A DNA stretch of 6,728 nucleotides from a bacterium. GTDB lineage: Bacteria > Patescibacteriota > Minisyncoccia > Phycocordibacterales > Phycocordibacteraceae. The stretch lies in assembly GCA_021781865.1 (NCBI GenBank), contig JAJXVZ010000026.1, positions 1 through 6,728 on the forward strand. Direction: 5' to 3'. Under the pieces are notes generated by a model that saw nothing but the letters and a program-made list of their open reading frames with translations, made no database searches and was not told the DNA's origin. Made by a program: the position numbers and the translations under genes. The stretch's first letter is position 1, and every line of letters begins with the position of its first letter. Of this stretch, positions 1 to 5,974 are shown one piece after another.

Positions 1-1234
1 AGACAGTGAACTTGACAAAGAGGCTATTGCGCGCGCAACAAGTGTGTATCTCGTCGATCGTACCATCCCGATGCTCCCTGAAATTCTTTCGAATGATCTC
101 TGCTCGCTCAAACCGGATGAAGACCGACTCGCGGTTTCCGCTGTCTTCACACTCGATTGTGAGGCGAACATAAAGAGCACTTGGTTTGGCGAAACCGTCA
201 TACACTCTGATAAGCGCTTTACTTATGAAAATGCGCAGGAGGTACTTGATATGGGCACTGGCACACTGCACGCCGAACTCTCGATCCTTCTCGAGCTTTC
301 AAAAAAGATTCGTGCACTTCGCCAGGCGAAGGGCGCTATCGAATTCGATACTGCTGAAGTAAAGGTCGAACTCAATGCTGAAGGCAAACCCATTGCCATC
401 CGCCTAAAAGAACGTAGGGCGACCAATCTTCTCATTGAGGACTTCATGCTACTTGCGAATGAGGCTGTAGCGAAGCATCTCTCCGAACTGACCAAAAACG
501 GCGGTCCACATTTTTATTCGCTCTATCGCATCCATGACGCCCCAGACGCCGACCGTATCGAGAACCTCGCAAATCTTCTACGCGCCATAGGCTACCACCT
601 AAAGACTTCAGGTAAAGGCATAGTCACTGGCACGGAATTGAATAAACTACTCGAAGCGGTGAAAGGCAAACCCGAGGAATATCTTGTGAAAACCGCAACC
701 CTACGCGCAATGAGCAAGGCAATCTATGCAACGCGCAATATCGGACATTTCGGCCTCGCCTTCGACTACTACACGCACTTCACCTCGCCAATTCGGCGTT
801 ATCCCGACCTCATCATTCATCGGCTCGTGAAAGCGCACTCGGGTGGCAACCCGATTACCAAAAAAGAAATGCAGGAATTTGACAAACTTGCGCTGCACGC
901 CTCTGAACGCGAGGTCGCGGCAGCCGATGCTGAGCGTGATTCGATCAAGATGAAGCAGGTGGAGTTTCTCTCTGGACGTATCGGTGAAACATTTGATGCA
1001 CTCATTTCGGGCGTCACAGAGCGTGGTCTCTATGTTGAAGAACAAACAACACATGCCGATGGCATGATTCGTATCCGAGACGTGGGTGATGATTATTTTG
1101 AATATGATGAGAAGCACTACCGTCTCGTCGGCCGGCGTACCAACAAGATCTACCAACTCGGTGATCCAATCAAAGTTAAGCTGGCCGCTGCACGCATTCC
1201 AGAAAAAGAGTTGGATTTTGTACCAATATTATAA
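1..1234 (+). CDS. rnr: RNase R (3'-5' exoribonuclease), C-terminal part, 5' end outside window
   Basis: Processive 3'-5' hydrolytic exoribonuclease of the RNase II/R (RNB) family, degrading structured RNA in the cytoplasm. The frame is open to the left edge (first whole codon at base 2), so the GTG at 44 is internal. About 410 residues are visible. They begin inside the RNB domain at the conserved segment ATSVYLVDRTIPMLPE (about 35-85). The signature YYTHFTSPIRRYPDLIIHR lies near 765-825; its arginine pair corresponds to the family's catalytic Arg region. The four catalytic aspartates lie upstream, outside the window. A C-terminal S1 RNA-binding domain runs from about 975 to the end (IGETFDALISGVTERGLYV onwards). 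The protein stops straight after the S1 domain, so it lacks the Lys-rich tail of E. coli RNase R. It converges with smc. Family assignment is secure; RNase II is less likely given the S1 form and lineage. Confidence 0.96.
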   Translation, partial: DSELDKEAIARATSVYLVDRTIPMLPEILSNDLCSLKPDEDRLAVSAVFTLDCEANIKSTWFGETVIHSDKRFTYENAQEVLDMGTGTLHAELSILLELSKKIRALRQAKGAIEFDTAEVKVELNAEGKPIAIRLKERRATNLLIEDFMLLANEAVAKHLSELTKNGGPHFYSLYRIHDAPDADRIENLANLLRAIGYHLKTSGKGIVTGTELNKLLEAVKGKPEEYLVKTATLRAMSKAIYATRNIGHFGLAFDYYTHFTSPIRRYPDLIIHRLVKAHSGGNPITKKEMQEFDKLALHASEREVAAADAERDSIKMKQVEFLSGRIGETFDALISGVTERGLYVEEQTTHADGMIRIRDVGDDYFEYDEKHYRLVGRRTNKIYQLGDPIKVKLAAARIPEKELDFVPIL

Positions 1235-1245
1235 TTGTCGGAGCC

Positions 1246-1263
1246 CTATACACATTGGTATAG
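1246..1263. repeat. Small inverted repeat between convergent rnr and smc
   Basis: CTATAC (1246-1251) and GTATAG (1258-1263) form a perfect 6-bp stem with a 6-base loop in the 56-base gap between the two stop codons. A competing pairing exists: TACCAAT (1221-1227, in the end of rnr) with ATTGGTA (1254-1260). There is no T-run on either side, so a role as a bidirectional terminator is only a guess from its position. Confidence 0.4.
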
Positions 1264-1290
1264 AACCATGTCGCTAAAATGGAGTGACGA

Positions 1291-3462
1291 TTATTTCGCT
1301 ACCTGCACTGCCTCCTCAAACTTGACGGAAAGAAGCTTGGAGATGCCGTCGGCACCCATCGTGACGCCATAAAGAATATTCATACGGCTCATAGTCTCAC
1401 GATTATGCGTTATGACGATGAGTTGCGACTTCTTAGCAAGATTCTCAATCATGTCGCCATAACGGCGGCTGTTGGCCTCGTCAAGTGCAGCATCGGTCTC
1501 ATCCAATATCAAAAATGGCGGTGGATTCACAAGGCTCATTGCGAAAATAAGCGCGATACTTGTCAAGGCACGCTCACCACCCGATAGTTGCATTAACGAG
1601 CGCACCTTCTTTTTTGGTAGGTTAACGACGATTTCTATCCCCGGCTGTTCTTGCTCTTCTGAAGTTTCGTCGCTGGACCCCTCGAGCATGAGCTGTGCAC
1701 TGCCACCGCCGAACATAAGAGCAAAATATTCGTTGAACGACGCGTTGACCTGCGCGAGCCCTTCGGAGAAATGTTTCGAGAGTTCAACATCCAGGTTGCG
1801 AATAAGTTCACCGAGACCTGCCGCTGACTTTGCAAGATCTTCAAGCTCAGTACCGAGAAACACCTCTCGCGCGGAGACCTCTTTATATTCGTGTCGAATA
1901 TCTTCGCCCGTACCTCCTGCCTCTTCCAAACGGATCTTCATACGTTCAAGCGAATGGTGACGATCTTCTTGTACCTTGCGCTCTTCATCCGGCCACATGG
2001 AAAGTGGCGCGTAGGAAACTGCGGCCACACCAGCGAGTGCGAGCACCTCACTCTTTTCACGTTCAAGTGTTTCAGAGAGAAGTATAATTCCACGTTCATG
2101 CGCTTCACATTGCGCAACCTTACCTTCCTCACGCGCCTTCGTCTGCGCTAGATCAAATACACGGCGATGCAATTCGCGACCCGTCTCTTCCTGCGCGGTC
2201 AGCGCTTCACGATTTCGTGCGAGCGCAGACTTCGTACGCTCAAGCTCTTCGGAGAGTTTAGTTTCTTTTGCAAGGAGCTCTGTCCGCTCATTCTCAAGCG
2301 TGTAAACGGTGCGTTCCTCATCAGCGAGAAGATCATCCGTTGGCGCAACAAATCGATCCACGAATGATCTGATCGTTTTGTGTATCGCAGAAATCGCCGC
2401 AATAAGCGCATCTGCTGACGTATTTGCCTCTTCTTTCTGCCTATCAACTTCCTGCGCGAGTGCGATAATATCCTCCCGCGGCACCTTCGCATACGGTTCG
2501 CGTATGATTCGCTCGGAATGCTCCTTGGCAGCCGCAAGTGCACCTTCGACTCGGCCGATATCATGCGCGAGCGTTGCGCGTTCGGTATTTATACGTTCGA
2601 TATCGTGTTCCATGGTTCGTACAAGCGCAAGATATTTTGTGCTTTCAAAGTCCACCGTTGCACGTTTCTCTATTTCTGAAAGTTCAGCGGTTGCAGAAGC
2701 AAGTCGCTCTGCCGCACCCTGTTTCTCCCTAGCGCGGATTAGCTTTTCCCGCGTCAAATACGCGTCCTCAACTGCAAAATAAGTCTGCGCAAGACTAATA
2801 AGCTCGATGCGTAGCAAATCGGCACGTTCAAGCTTTTTAACCTGATTTTCGAGAAACCGCAGGTGCGGCGTGAGCTCTCTTCGGAGAGAATTGACCTGTG
2901 CTATATTCTCCTCAGTTTTCGTCAACTTTTTCTGCGCCTCATTCTTCTTGAATTCATAAATCTTGAGCCCGAGCGCATCCTCGATCATGGAACGCCGCTC
3001 GCTCGGAGAGGTGATCAATATCCTGTCTGCCTCCCCTTGTGAGATGATGTGATGACCCGTTTCACCAATATTCGCCCCAGCCAAAAGTTCCTCAATATCA
3101 CGCAAACGCACACGCGAACCATTAACTGAATATTCACTTGTCCCATCACGGAAAACCGCACGTTCAATTACCACTTCATCGAAGTCAATCTTGAACGAAC
3201 GATGAGAATTATCGAACACAATAGAAACCGCCGCACGGTTAGCGCGCGGCATTGAATGCGAACCTCCCCAAATAAGGTCCTCCGCGCGTTTGCCACGCAT
3301 GCTCTTCATCGATTGTTCTCCGAGCGCGAAACGAAATGCTTCGGCAACATTACTTTTTCCTGAACCATTCGGGCCGACAATAGCAGTCGTCACACTTGCA
3401 AAATCCAAGACCGTCTTTTTGGCAAATGACTTAAATCCAACGATCTCCAGCCGCTTTAGCAT
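1291..3462 (-). CDS. smc: SMC-family chromosome condensation ATPase, short, apparently hinge-less
   Basis: Structural-maintenance-of-chromosomes ATPase; the family compacts and segregates the chromosome. 723 residues against roughly 1,150-1,200 for ordinary bacterial SMC. N-terminal head: FKSF (10-13), Walker A GPNGSGKS (30-37), Q-loop SQGEADRIL (141-149). C-terminal head: FGGG (584-587), signature LSGGERALTS (626-635), Walker B FLILDE (650-655), D-loop region to about 663, switch His686 (ITHN). Both heads look catalytically complete. Residues about 167-570 are charged, heptad-like coiled coil, broken by prolines at 323/328, 374 and 486/491. I see no glycine-rich globular hinge. There is one cysteine (452) and no CxxC, so it is not Rad50. 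The start is ATG at 3462; the segment MLKRLEIVGFKSF matches SMC N-termini. There is no SD; a TACAAT box lies 8 bases upstream. It follows rnc by 30 bases. No scpA or scpB is in view. Confidence 0.95.
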   Translation of the reverse strand: MLKRLEIVGFKSFAKKTVLDFASVTTAIVGPNGSGKSNVAEAFRFALGEQSMKSMRGKRAEDLIWGGSHSMPRANRAAVSIVFDNSHRSFKIDFDEVVIERAVFRDGTSEYSVNGSRVRLRDIEELLAGANIGETGHHIISQGEADRILITSPSERRSMIEDALGLKIYEFKKNEAQKKLTKTEENIAQVNSLRRELTPHLRFLENQVKKLERADLLRIELISLAQTYFAVEDAYLTREKLIRAREKQGAAERLASATAELSEIEKRATVDFESTKYLALVRTMEHDIERINTERATLAHDIGRVEGALAAAKEHSERIIREPYAKVPREDIIALAQEVDRQKEEANTSADALIAAISAIHKTIRSFVDRFVAPTDDLLADEERTVYTLENERTELLAKETKLSEELERTKSALARNREALTAQEETGRELHRRVFDLAQTKAREEGKVAQCEAHERGIILLSETLEREKSEVLALAGVAAVSYAPLSMWPDEERKVQEDRHHSLERMKIRLEEAGGTGEDIRHEYKEVSAREVFLGTELEDLAKSAAGLGELIRNLDVELSKHFSEGLAQVNASFNEYFALMFGGGSAQLMLEGSSDETSEEQEQPGIEIVVNLPKKKVRSLMQLSGGERALTSIALIFAMSLVNPPPFLILDETDAALDEANSRRYGDMIENLAKKSQLIVITHNRETMSRMNILYGVTMGADGISKLLSVKFEEAVQVAK

Positions 3463-3470
3463 TACATACT

Positions 3471-3476
3471 ATTGTA
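3471..3476 (-). promoter_or_regulatory. Candidate -10 box for smc
   Basis: On the minus strand TACAAT (5 of 6 to TATAAT) ends 8 bases before the smc ATG, in the 30-base gap after rnc. No convincing -35 hexamer is present at 16-18 bases, and no SD lies between the box and the ATG. If active it would give a leaderless or near-leaderless smc transcript in addition to read-through from rnc. Confidence 0.35.
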
Positions 3477-3492
3477 CCAAAAGAAAAGATGG

Positions 3493-4185
3493 TCAGGACC
3501 ACCGCAAGGTCATAAGTCCTGCCTCAGCAGCGGATTGTTCTGCCTCCTGTTTGCTCTTCCCTTCTCCTCGAGCTATTTCTTCTGTGCCAATGAAAACTCC
3601 GACGGTAAATAGTTTTGCATGATCTGGACCTTCCTCGGAAAGAGTCTCGTATGATGGCGTAATCCCATGCTTTTCTTGTGCGATCTCTTGGAAACGACTC
3701 TTGGCGTCTTGGTATGAGCGCTTCGCGATGACATCGTCAATCTTTCCGTAAAGATTCTTCGCAATAAATGCTTCGGCAGCTTCGAATCCTTGATCAAGAT
3801 ACACTGCACCTATAATTGCTTCGTGAGCATCTGCAAGTATTACATCGCGCGCACGGCCTTTATCACGTGATTCGCCCTTAGAAAGTAAAAGAAATTCATT
3901 GACACCAAGTGCTTGCGCACTTTCGGCAAGCGATATGGTATTTACAAGTGCTGCACGATAGCTCGTAAGCTCACCTTCAGATCCTGAGGGAAATTTCTTA
4001 AACAAGAAGGCGGTCACTGCAAGTTCGAGGACTGCATCACCAAGAAACTCAAGTCTCTCGTTGTGATTTCCTGTATATTCACGATGTTCATTGAGATAGG
4101 AACGATGCGTCAATGCCTCGATCAGAAGATCGTGGTTTTTAAACGAAAGATTGTGTCGTTTTGCAAAGGCAAGAAAATCAGGCAT
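3493..4185 (-). CDS. rnc: Ribonuclease III
   Basis: Double-strand-specific endoribonuclease that cleaves rRNA precursors and structured mRNAs; works as a homodimer in the cytoplasm. 230 residues, the usual length. Endonuclease domain about 1-150: signature NERLEFLGDAVLEL at 42-55 with acidic residues Glu43, Glu46 and Asp50, and the second acidic pair Asp119/Glu122 in ADAHEAIIGAVYLD. Double-stranded RNA-binding domain about 157-228: DAKSRFQEIAQ, GPDHAKLFTVGV and the closing GEGKSKQEAEQSAAEAGL. All catalytic positions are intact. The ATG at 4185 lies inside the end of nusB-nudix (8-base overlap, 4178-4185), and no SD is visible, which suggests translational coupling. smc follows 30 bases after its stop, so nusB-nudix, rnc and smc are probably cotranscribed. 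Confidence 0.98.
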   Translation of the reverse strand: MPDFLAFAKRHNLSFKNHDLLIEALTHRSYLNEHREYTGNHNERLEFLGDAVLELAVTAFLFKKFPSGSEGELTSYRAALVNTISLAESAQALGVNEFLLLSKGESRDKGRARDVILADAHEAIIGAVYLDQGFEAAEAFIAKNLYGKIDDVIAKRSYQDAKSRFQEIAQEKHGITPSYETLSEEGPDHAKLFTVGVFIGTEEIARGEGKSKQEAEQSAAEAGLMTLRWS

Positions 4186-5101
4186 GTGTACTGATACTTT
4201 GGCTTTTCACACCACTTGTGCGGTCGAGAAGATTTTGAACTGCCACCGTGACGATGGGGAGCATATCATCATAAAAATTTAGGTCAATGATGTCTTGAAG
4301 ACGAAACCATTTCGCGTCATCCAGTCCGCCACTTTTCTTGAGTGTGAGCGGTTCAAAGTCGCAGAAGGCAAGAAAGAACCATACATGTTTACGTATCTTT
4401 CCTTTCTCTGGATGCGAGGCGATGTATTCATTCTCGCCGACCTGATTCTCTACCGTGGCAATCAAGCCGAGTTCTTCTTTAATGACACGTGCCACTCCTA
4501 TCTGAGGGGTGGCGTCCTGCTCAATATGACCTTTCGAGAGGGTCCATCTGCCGAAAACATCATGCACGAGTGCAAGGTAGTATTGTCCATCATGTTTTGC
4601 ATAAACGATTGCACCGCCCATTTTCTCCATAGGAAGATCTTCTCGCTTTATTTTATTCCCTCCCTGTTCAGCCTTCCCAGGCTCACCAAGCTCTTTATAT
4701 ACGGCACCGAGAACACCATTGATAAAACGACCTGAGGAGTCTCCGCCGAATGTTTTCGCAAGTTCTATGGCTTCATTTATGGCAACCTTCGCTGGTACTT
4801 GACTTCGATCAGCGAAAAGAAGTTCGTAAAGTCCGAGACGTAAAATGTTTCGATCAATTGGGGCAATACGTTCAAGAGGCCACTCGGGAGCAGCTTTTTC
4901 GATAACAAGATCAATGTCTTCTTTCTTGGCAAGCACGCCTGCAAGGAGATGCTCCATAAATGACTGATCAATATCGCCGCTACCAAACTCTACGATATTG
5001 CGTGTAAGAATCGCGGCGGCATCCACATCATTCGCGTGAATTGTGTCCCATTCGAAAAGCGTCTGTAAAACAATGGAGCGTGCTAAATGTCGATTTGCCA
5101 T
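4178..5101 (-). CDS. nusB: NusB - NUDIX domain fusion protein
   Basis: 307 residues from ATG at 5101. Residues 1-140 are a full NusB domain: ARSIVLQTLFEWD (7-19), then RIAPIDRNILRLGLYELLF (78-96), VPAKVAINEAIELAKTFGG (102-120) and FINGVLGAVYKEL (126-138). NusB binds boxA RNA with S10 (NusE) in rRNA antitermination. A polar linker (about 139-157) leads in frame to a NUDIX domain (about 158-292): WTLSKGHIE (186-194) and REUxEE-like positions Arg205, Glu209, Glu210, Gly212. Two box glutamates are replaced: Ala197 and Val206. NUDIX enzymes hydrolyse nucleoside diphosphate-linked compounds; the substrate here is unknown and activity is uncertain. The frame is also open for 16 codons upstream (to 5149), but the 5101 ATG gives a standard NusB start (MANRHLARSI) and a -10 box lies within the alternative extension. 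Overlaps rnc by 8 bases. The symbol covers the NusB half only. Confidence 0.93.
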   Translation of the reverse strand: MANRHLARSIVLQTLFEWDTIHANDVDAAAILTRNIVEFGSGDIDQSFMEHLLAGVLAKKEDIDLVIEKAAPEWPLERIAPIDRNILRLGLYELLFADRSQVPAKVAINEAIELAKTFGGDSSGRFINGVLGAVYKELGEPGKAEQGGNKIKREDLPMEKMGGAIVYAKHDGQYYLALVHDVFGRWTLSKGHIEQDATPQIGVARVIKEELGLIATVENQVGENEYIASHPEKGKIRKHVWFFLAFCDFEPLTLKKSGGLDDAKWFRLQDIIDLNFYDDMLPIVTVAVQNLLDRTSGVKSQSISTHA

Positions 5102-5119
5102 GAAAAGATCTGTGCGTGC

Positions 5120-5125
5120 AGTATA
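5120..5125 (-). promoter_or_regulatory. Candidate -10 box for the nusB-nudix / rnc / smc unit
   Basis: On the minus strand TTATACT places a TATACT hexamer (5125 to 5120) 18 bases before the nusB ATG at 5101, in the 71-base gap after rpmF. Predicted transcription start is near 5113, giving a leader of about 12 bases with no SD. The -35 side is weak: TGTTGT at 17-base spacing or TTGTGT at 15. It supports the 5101 start over the open frame back to 5149. Confidence 0.45.
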
Positions 5126-5172
5126 ACAAATCCCACGACCACACAACACGTCCCACGGGGGACAAAGACGTT

Positions 5173-5529
5173 CTACGCTCCGCCGCCAAAACCACTGCGC
5201 GCCTTCGGTCGTCCACCCGTCGCAACCTTGCCAGAAATTCCCCTTGAACTTTTCGCATCAGCGCTCGCATGTTCCGTATGCGCATGTTCATGCGTATGCT
5301 GTTCACCCGTGGGCTCTGCCGAAGGCCCCTTCACTTTCGTCGTATGTGTACGCATTACTTTTGCAGGTGCAATCTGTTTACCACGATACATACCGGTCAC
5401 TTCATCAAGGTGGTGCGGGAGACGGAGATTTCCACTTTCTTTATCTTTTATTATTTTTGTCGCTGAGAGTGCGTGGTGTGACCGACGATTACCCGTGTGA
5501 CCTCTCGTATGGCGCATGCGAATTGACAT
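5173..5529 (-). CDS. rpmF: 50S ribosomal protein bL32, Cys-less, with long His-rich C-terminal extension
   Basis: Large-subunit ribosomal protein bL32. From ATG at 5529 it is 118 residues, about twice the usual 55-65. Residues 1-55 are the bL32 core: RMRHTRGHTGNRRSHHAL (4-21), then NLRLPHHLDEVTGMYRGKQI (34-53). This aligns with the position where zinc-binding bL32 has CxxC...CxxC; no cysteine is present here. The tail is low complexity: a cluster HTHEHAHTEH (78-87, 5 His in 10 residues), Ala/Ser/Lys stretches and a Gly-rich end (GFGGGA). The ATG three codons upstream (5538) is possible; I prefer 5529 because the core then starts MSIRMRH, and a TGG-TAGCAT box (an extended -10-like element) ends 7 bases before it. 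No SD is present at either. It is separated from the upstream gene by a strong terminator, so it probably has its own promoter; nusB-nudix follows 71 bases downstream. Confidence 0.9.
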   Translation of the reverse strand: MSIRMRHTRGHTGNRRSHHALSATKIIKDKESGNLRLPHHLDEVTGMYRGKQIAPAKVMRTHTTKVKGPSAEPTGEQHTHEHAHTEHASADAKSSRGISGKVATGGRPKARSGFGGGA

Positions 5530-5536
5530 ATGTTTC

Positions 5537-5545
5537 ATGCTACCA
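5537..5545 (-). promoter_or_regulatory. Candidate extended -10 element for rpmF
   Basis: On the minus strand TGG precedes TAGCAT (4 of 6 to TATAAT), which ends 7 bases before the ATG at 5529. The terminator just upstream means rpmF needs a promoter in this short gap. The TG motif would help a poor hexamer. If used, it gives a leaderless mRNA starting at the 5529 ATG and excludes the 5538 ATG. The hexamer match is weak. Confidence 0.3.
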
Positions 5546-5550
5546 TGAAG

Positions 5551-5587
5551 CGAATAAAATTAAAAGGGCCGCTTTTGTGAGCGGCCC
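5551..5587 (-). terminator. Rho-independent terminator before rpmF
   Basis: Perfect 8-bp GC-rich stem: GGGCCGCT (5566-5573) pairs with AGCGGCCC (5580-5587) around a 6-base loop. On the minus strand the stem is followed at once by TTTTAATTTTATT (5565 down to 5553), a classic U-rich tail. The plus strand has no such tail, so it acts leftward, ending transcripts that come from rnhB and the small ORF. Confidence 0.85.
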
Positions 5588-5621
5588 GTTGTGCCCATCC
5601 CTTATGGGGACTCGGTACAAC
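5588..5621 (-). other. 34-base imperfect hairpin directly abutting the terminator
   Basis: GTTGT and ACAAC close the 34-base segment; inside it, on the minus strand, CC pairs with GG and TCCC with GGGA around a CATAA loop, with small internal mismatches. It lies between the stop of the small ORF (5631) and the terminator stem, with no base between the two helices, so they could stack in the RNA. It might protect a 3' end or be part of a structured RNA. Function unknown. Confidence 0.45.
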
Positions 5622-5630
5622 TTATTAGAG

Positions 5631-5891
5631 TTAAGATTGAGGAATGGCGTCCTGTCCGCGAAGGAAGGATTCAACTTTTGAATCCTTCCCGCAGTACTCA
5701 TATCCACAATCTTTATAGACTTTATAGAAAGATTTATCGGCGTGAACTTTTTGTCTTAACTGACAATCCTTCTTTTCACAAAAAATACACAGTGAAACAT
5801 CATAAAAACCATCATTACTTATGATGCTCCACGCAGTCTCGGCACTACTCATTGGAGACTTCTTTATTAACTCAGCCCTTCCTGTTCCCAT
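5631..5891 (-). CDS. Putative small Cys-rich protein, 86 aa, unrecognised
   Basis: I do not recognise a family. ATG at 5891 is preceded by AGAGGA at 6-base spacing (5898-5903), the only canonical SD I see in the window. The 86 residues contain five cysteines: CIFCEKKDC gives Cys35, 38 and 43, and DCGYEYC gives Cys62 and 67, a spacing that could hold a metal ion. The centre is aromatic and basic (DKSFYKVYKD). No signal peptide or membrane segment. Codon choice (AGA, AGG, TTA, ATA, AGT) and AT-rich composition differ from the neighbours, which suggests foreign or recent origin, or non-coding sequence. A terminator lies 44 bases after its stop, consistent with a real transcription unit. Against coding: a 12-bp perfect hairpin and a 9-bp tandem repeat fall inside it. 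It could instead be the DNA of a structured RNA. Confidence 0.5.
   Translation of the reverse strand: MGTGRAELIKKSPMSSAETAWSIISNDGFYDVSLCIFCEKKDCQLRQKVHADKSFYKVYKDCGYEYCGKDSKVESFLRGQDAIPQS
5658..5692. repeat. Strong hairpin inside the small ORF
   Basis: GGAAGGATTCAA (5663-5674) and TTGAATCCTTCC (5678-5689) are perfect 12-bp arms around a 3-base loop. A further GCG/CGC pair (5658-5660 with 5690-5692) extends the stem past a 2-base bulge. Neither strand has a T-run after it, so it is not a typical terminator. It spans roughly codons 67-77 of the putative small protein. Confidence 0.8.
5711..5728. repeat. Tandem 9-bp direct repeat
   Basis: CTTTATAGA occurs twice head to tail (5711-5719, 5720-5728). 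In the small ORF frame on the minus strand it produces the repeated Tyr-Lys pairs of FYKVYK. The repeat is in frame (9 bases), so it looks like a slippage duplication that kept the frame. Confidence 0.7.
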
Positions 5892-5943
5892 TTTTTATCC
5901 TCTATCTATCATCTTTTTTAAAAGAACAAGCGATCTTGCGTGT

Positions 5944-5949
5944 CTTATA
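5944..5949 (-). promoter_or_regulatory. Candidate -10 box for the small ORF
   Basis: On the minus strand TTATAAG gives TATAAG (5 of 6 to TATAAT), about 52 bases before the ATG at 5891, in the 103-base gap after rnhB. The predicted leader of about 45 bases would carry the SD. No good -35 is seen. A second TATAAG copy lies at 5978-5983, and the two flank the palindrome at 5960-5974. Confidence 0.3.
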
Positions 5950-5959
5950 AGAACTCGAC

Positions 5960-5974
5960 ACACTTTAAAAGTGT
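5960..5974. promoter_or_regulatory. Operator-like palindrome upstream of the small ORF
   Basis: ACACTTT (5960-5966) and AAAGTGT (5968-5974) are perfect 7-base arms around one central base. Outer arms ATAAGA (5947-5952) and TCTTAT (5977-5982) add a second tier of dyad symmetry. The palindrome sits about ten bases upstream of the TATAAG box, where a repressor site would block the -35/spacer region. It could alternatively be a weak hairpin after rnhB; no T-run follows on the minus strand. Confidence 0.4.

Noticed and set aside
44..46. GTG as the start of rnr
   Set aside because: The same frame is open to the left edge and upstream codons continue the RNB domain (ARATS before VYLVDR); the true start is outside the window.
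701..1156. 151-codon minus-strand ORF
   Set aside because: Antisense shadow of the conserved RNB/S1 part of rnr.
1291..3462. Rad50/SbcC identity for the short SMC
   Set aside because: There is no CxxC zinc hook (only one Cys) and the FKSF and LSGGERALTS motifs are SMC-like.
4295..4735. 146-codon plus-strand ORF opposite nusB-nudix
   Set aside because: It is antisense to a well-supported gene and shows no recognisable domain.
5102..5149. N-terminal extension of NusB to 5149
   Set aside because: The added residues do not resemble NusB, and the extension would run through the TATACT box; the ATG at 5101 gives the standard N-terminus.
5150..5163. GTCCC/GGGAC hairpin after rpmF as a terminator
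   Set aside because: The stem is only 5 bp and no T-run follows on the minus strand; read-through into nusB-nudix remains possible.
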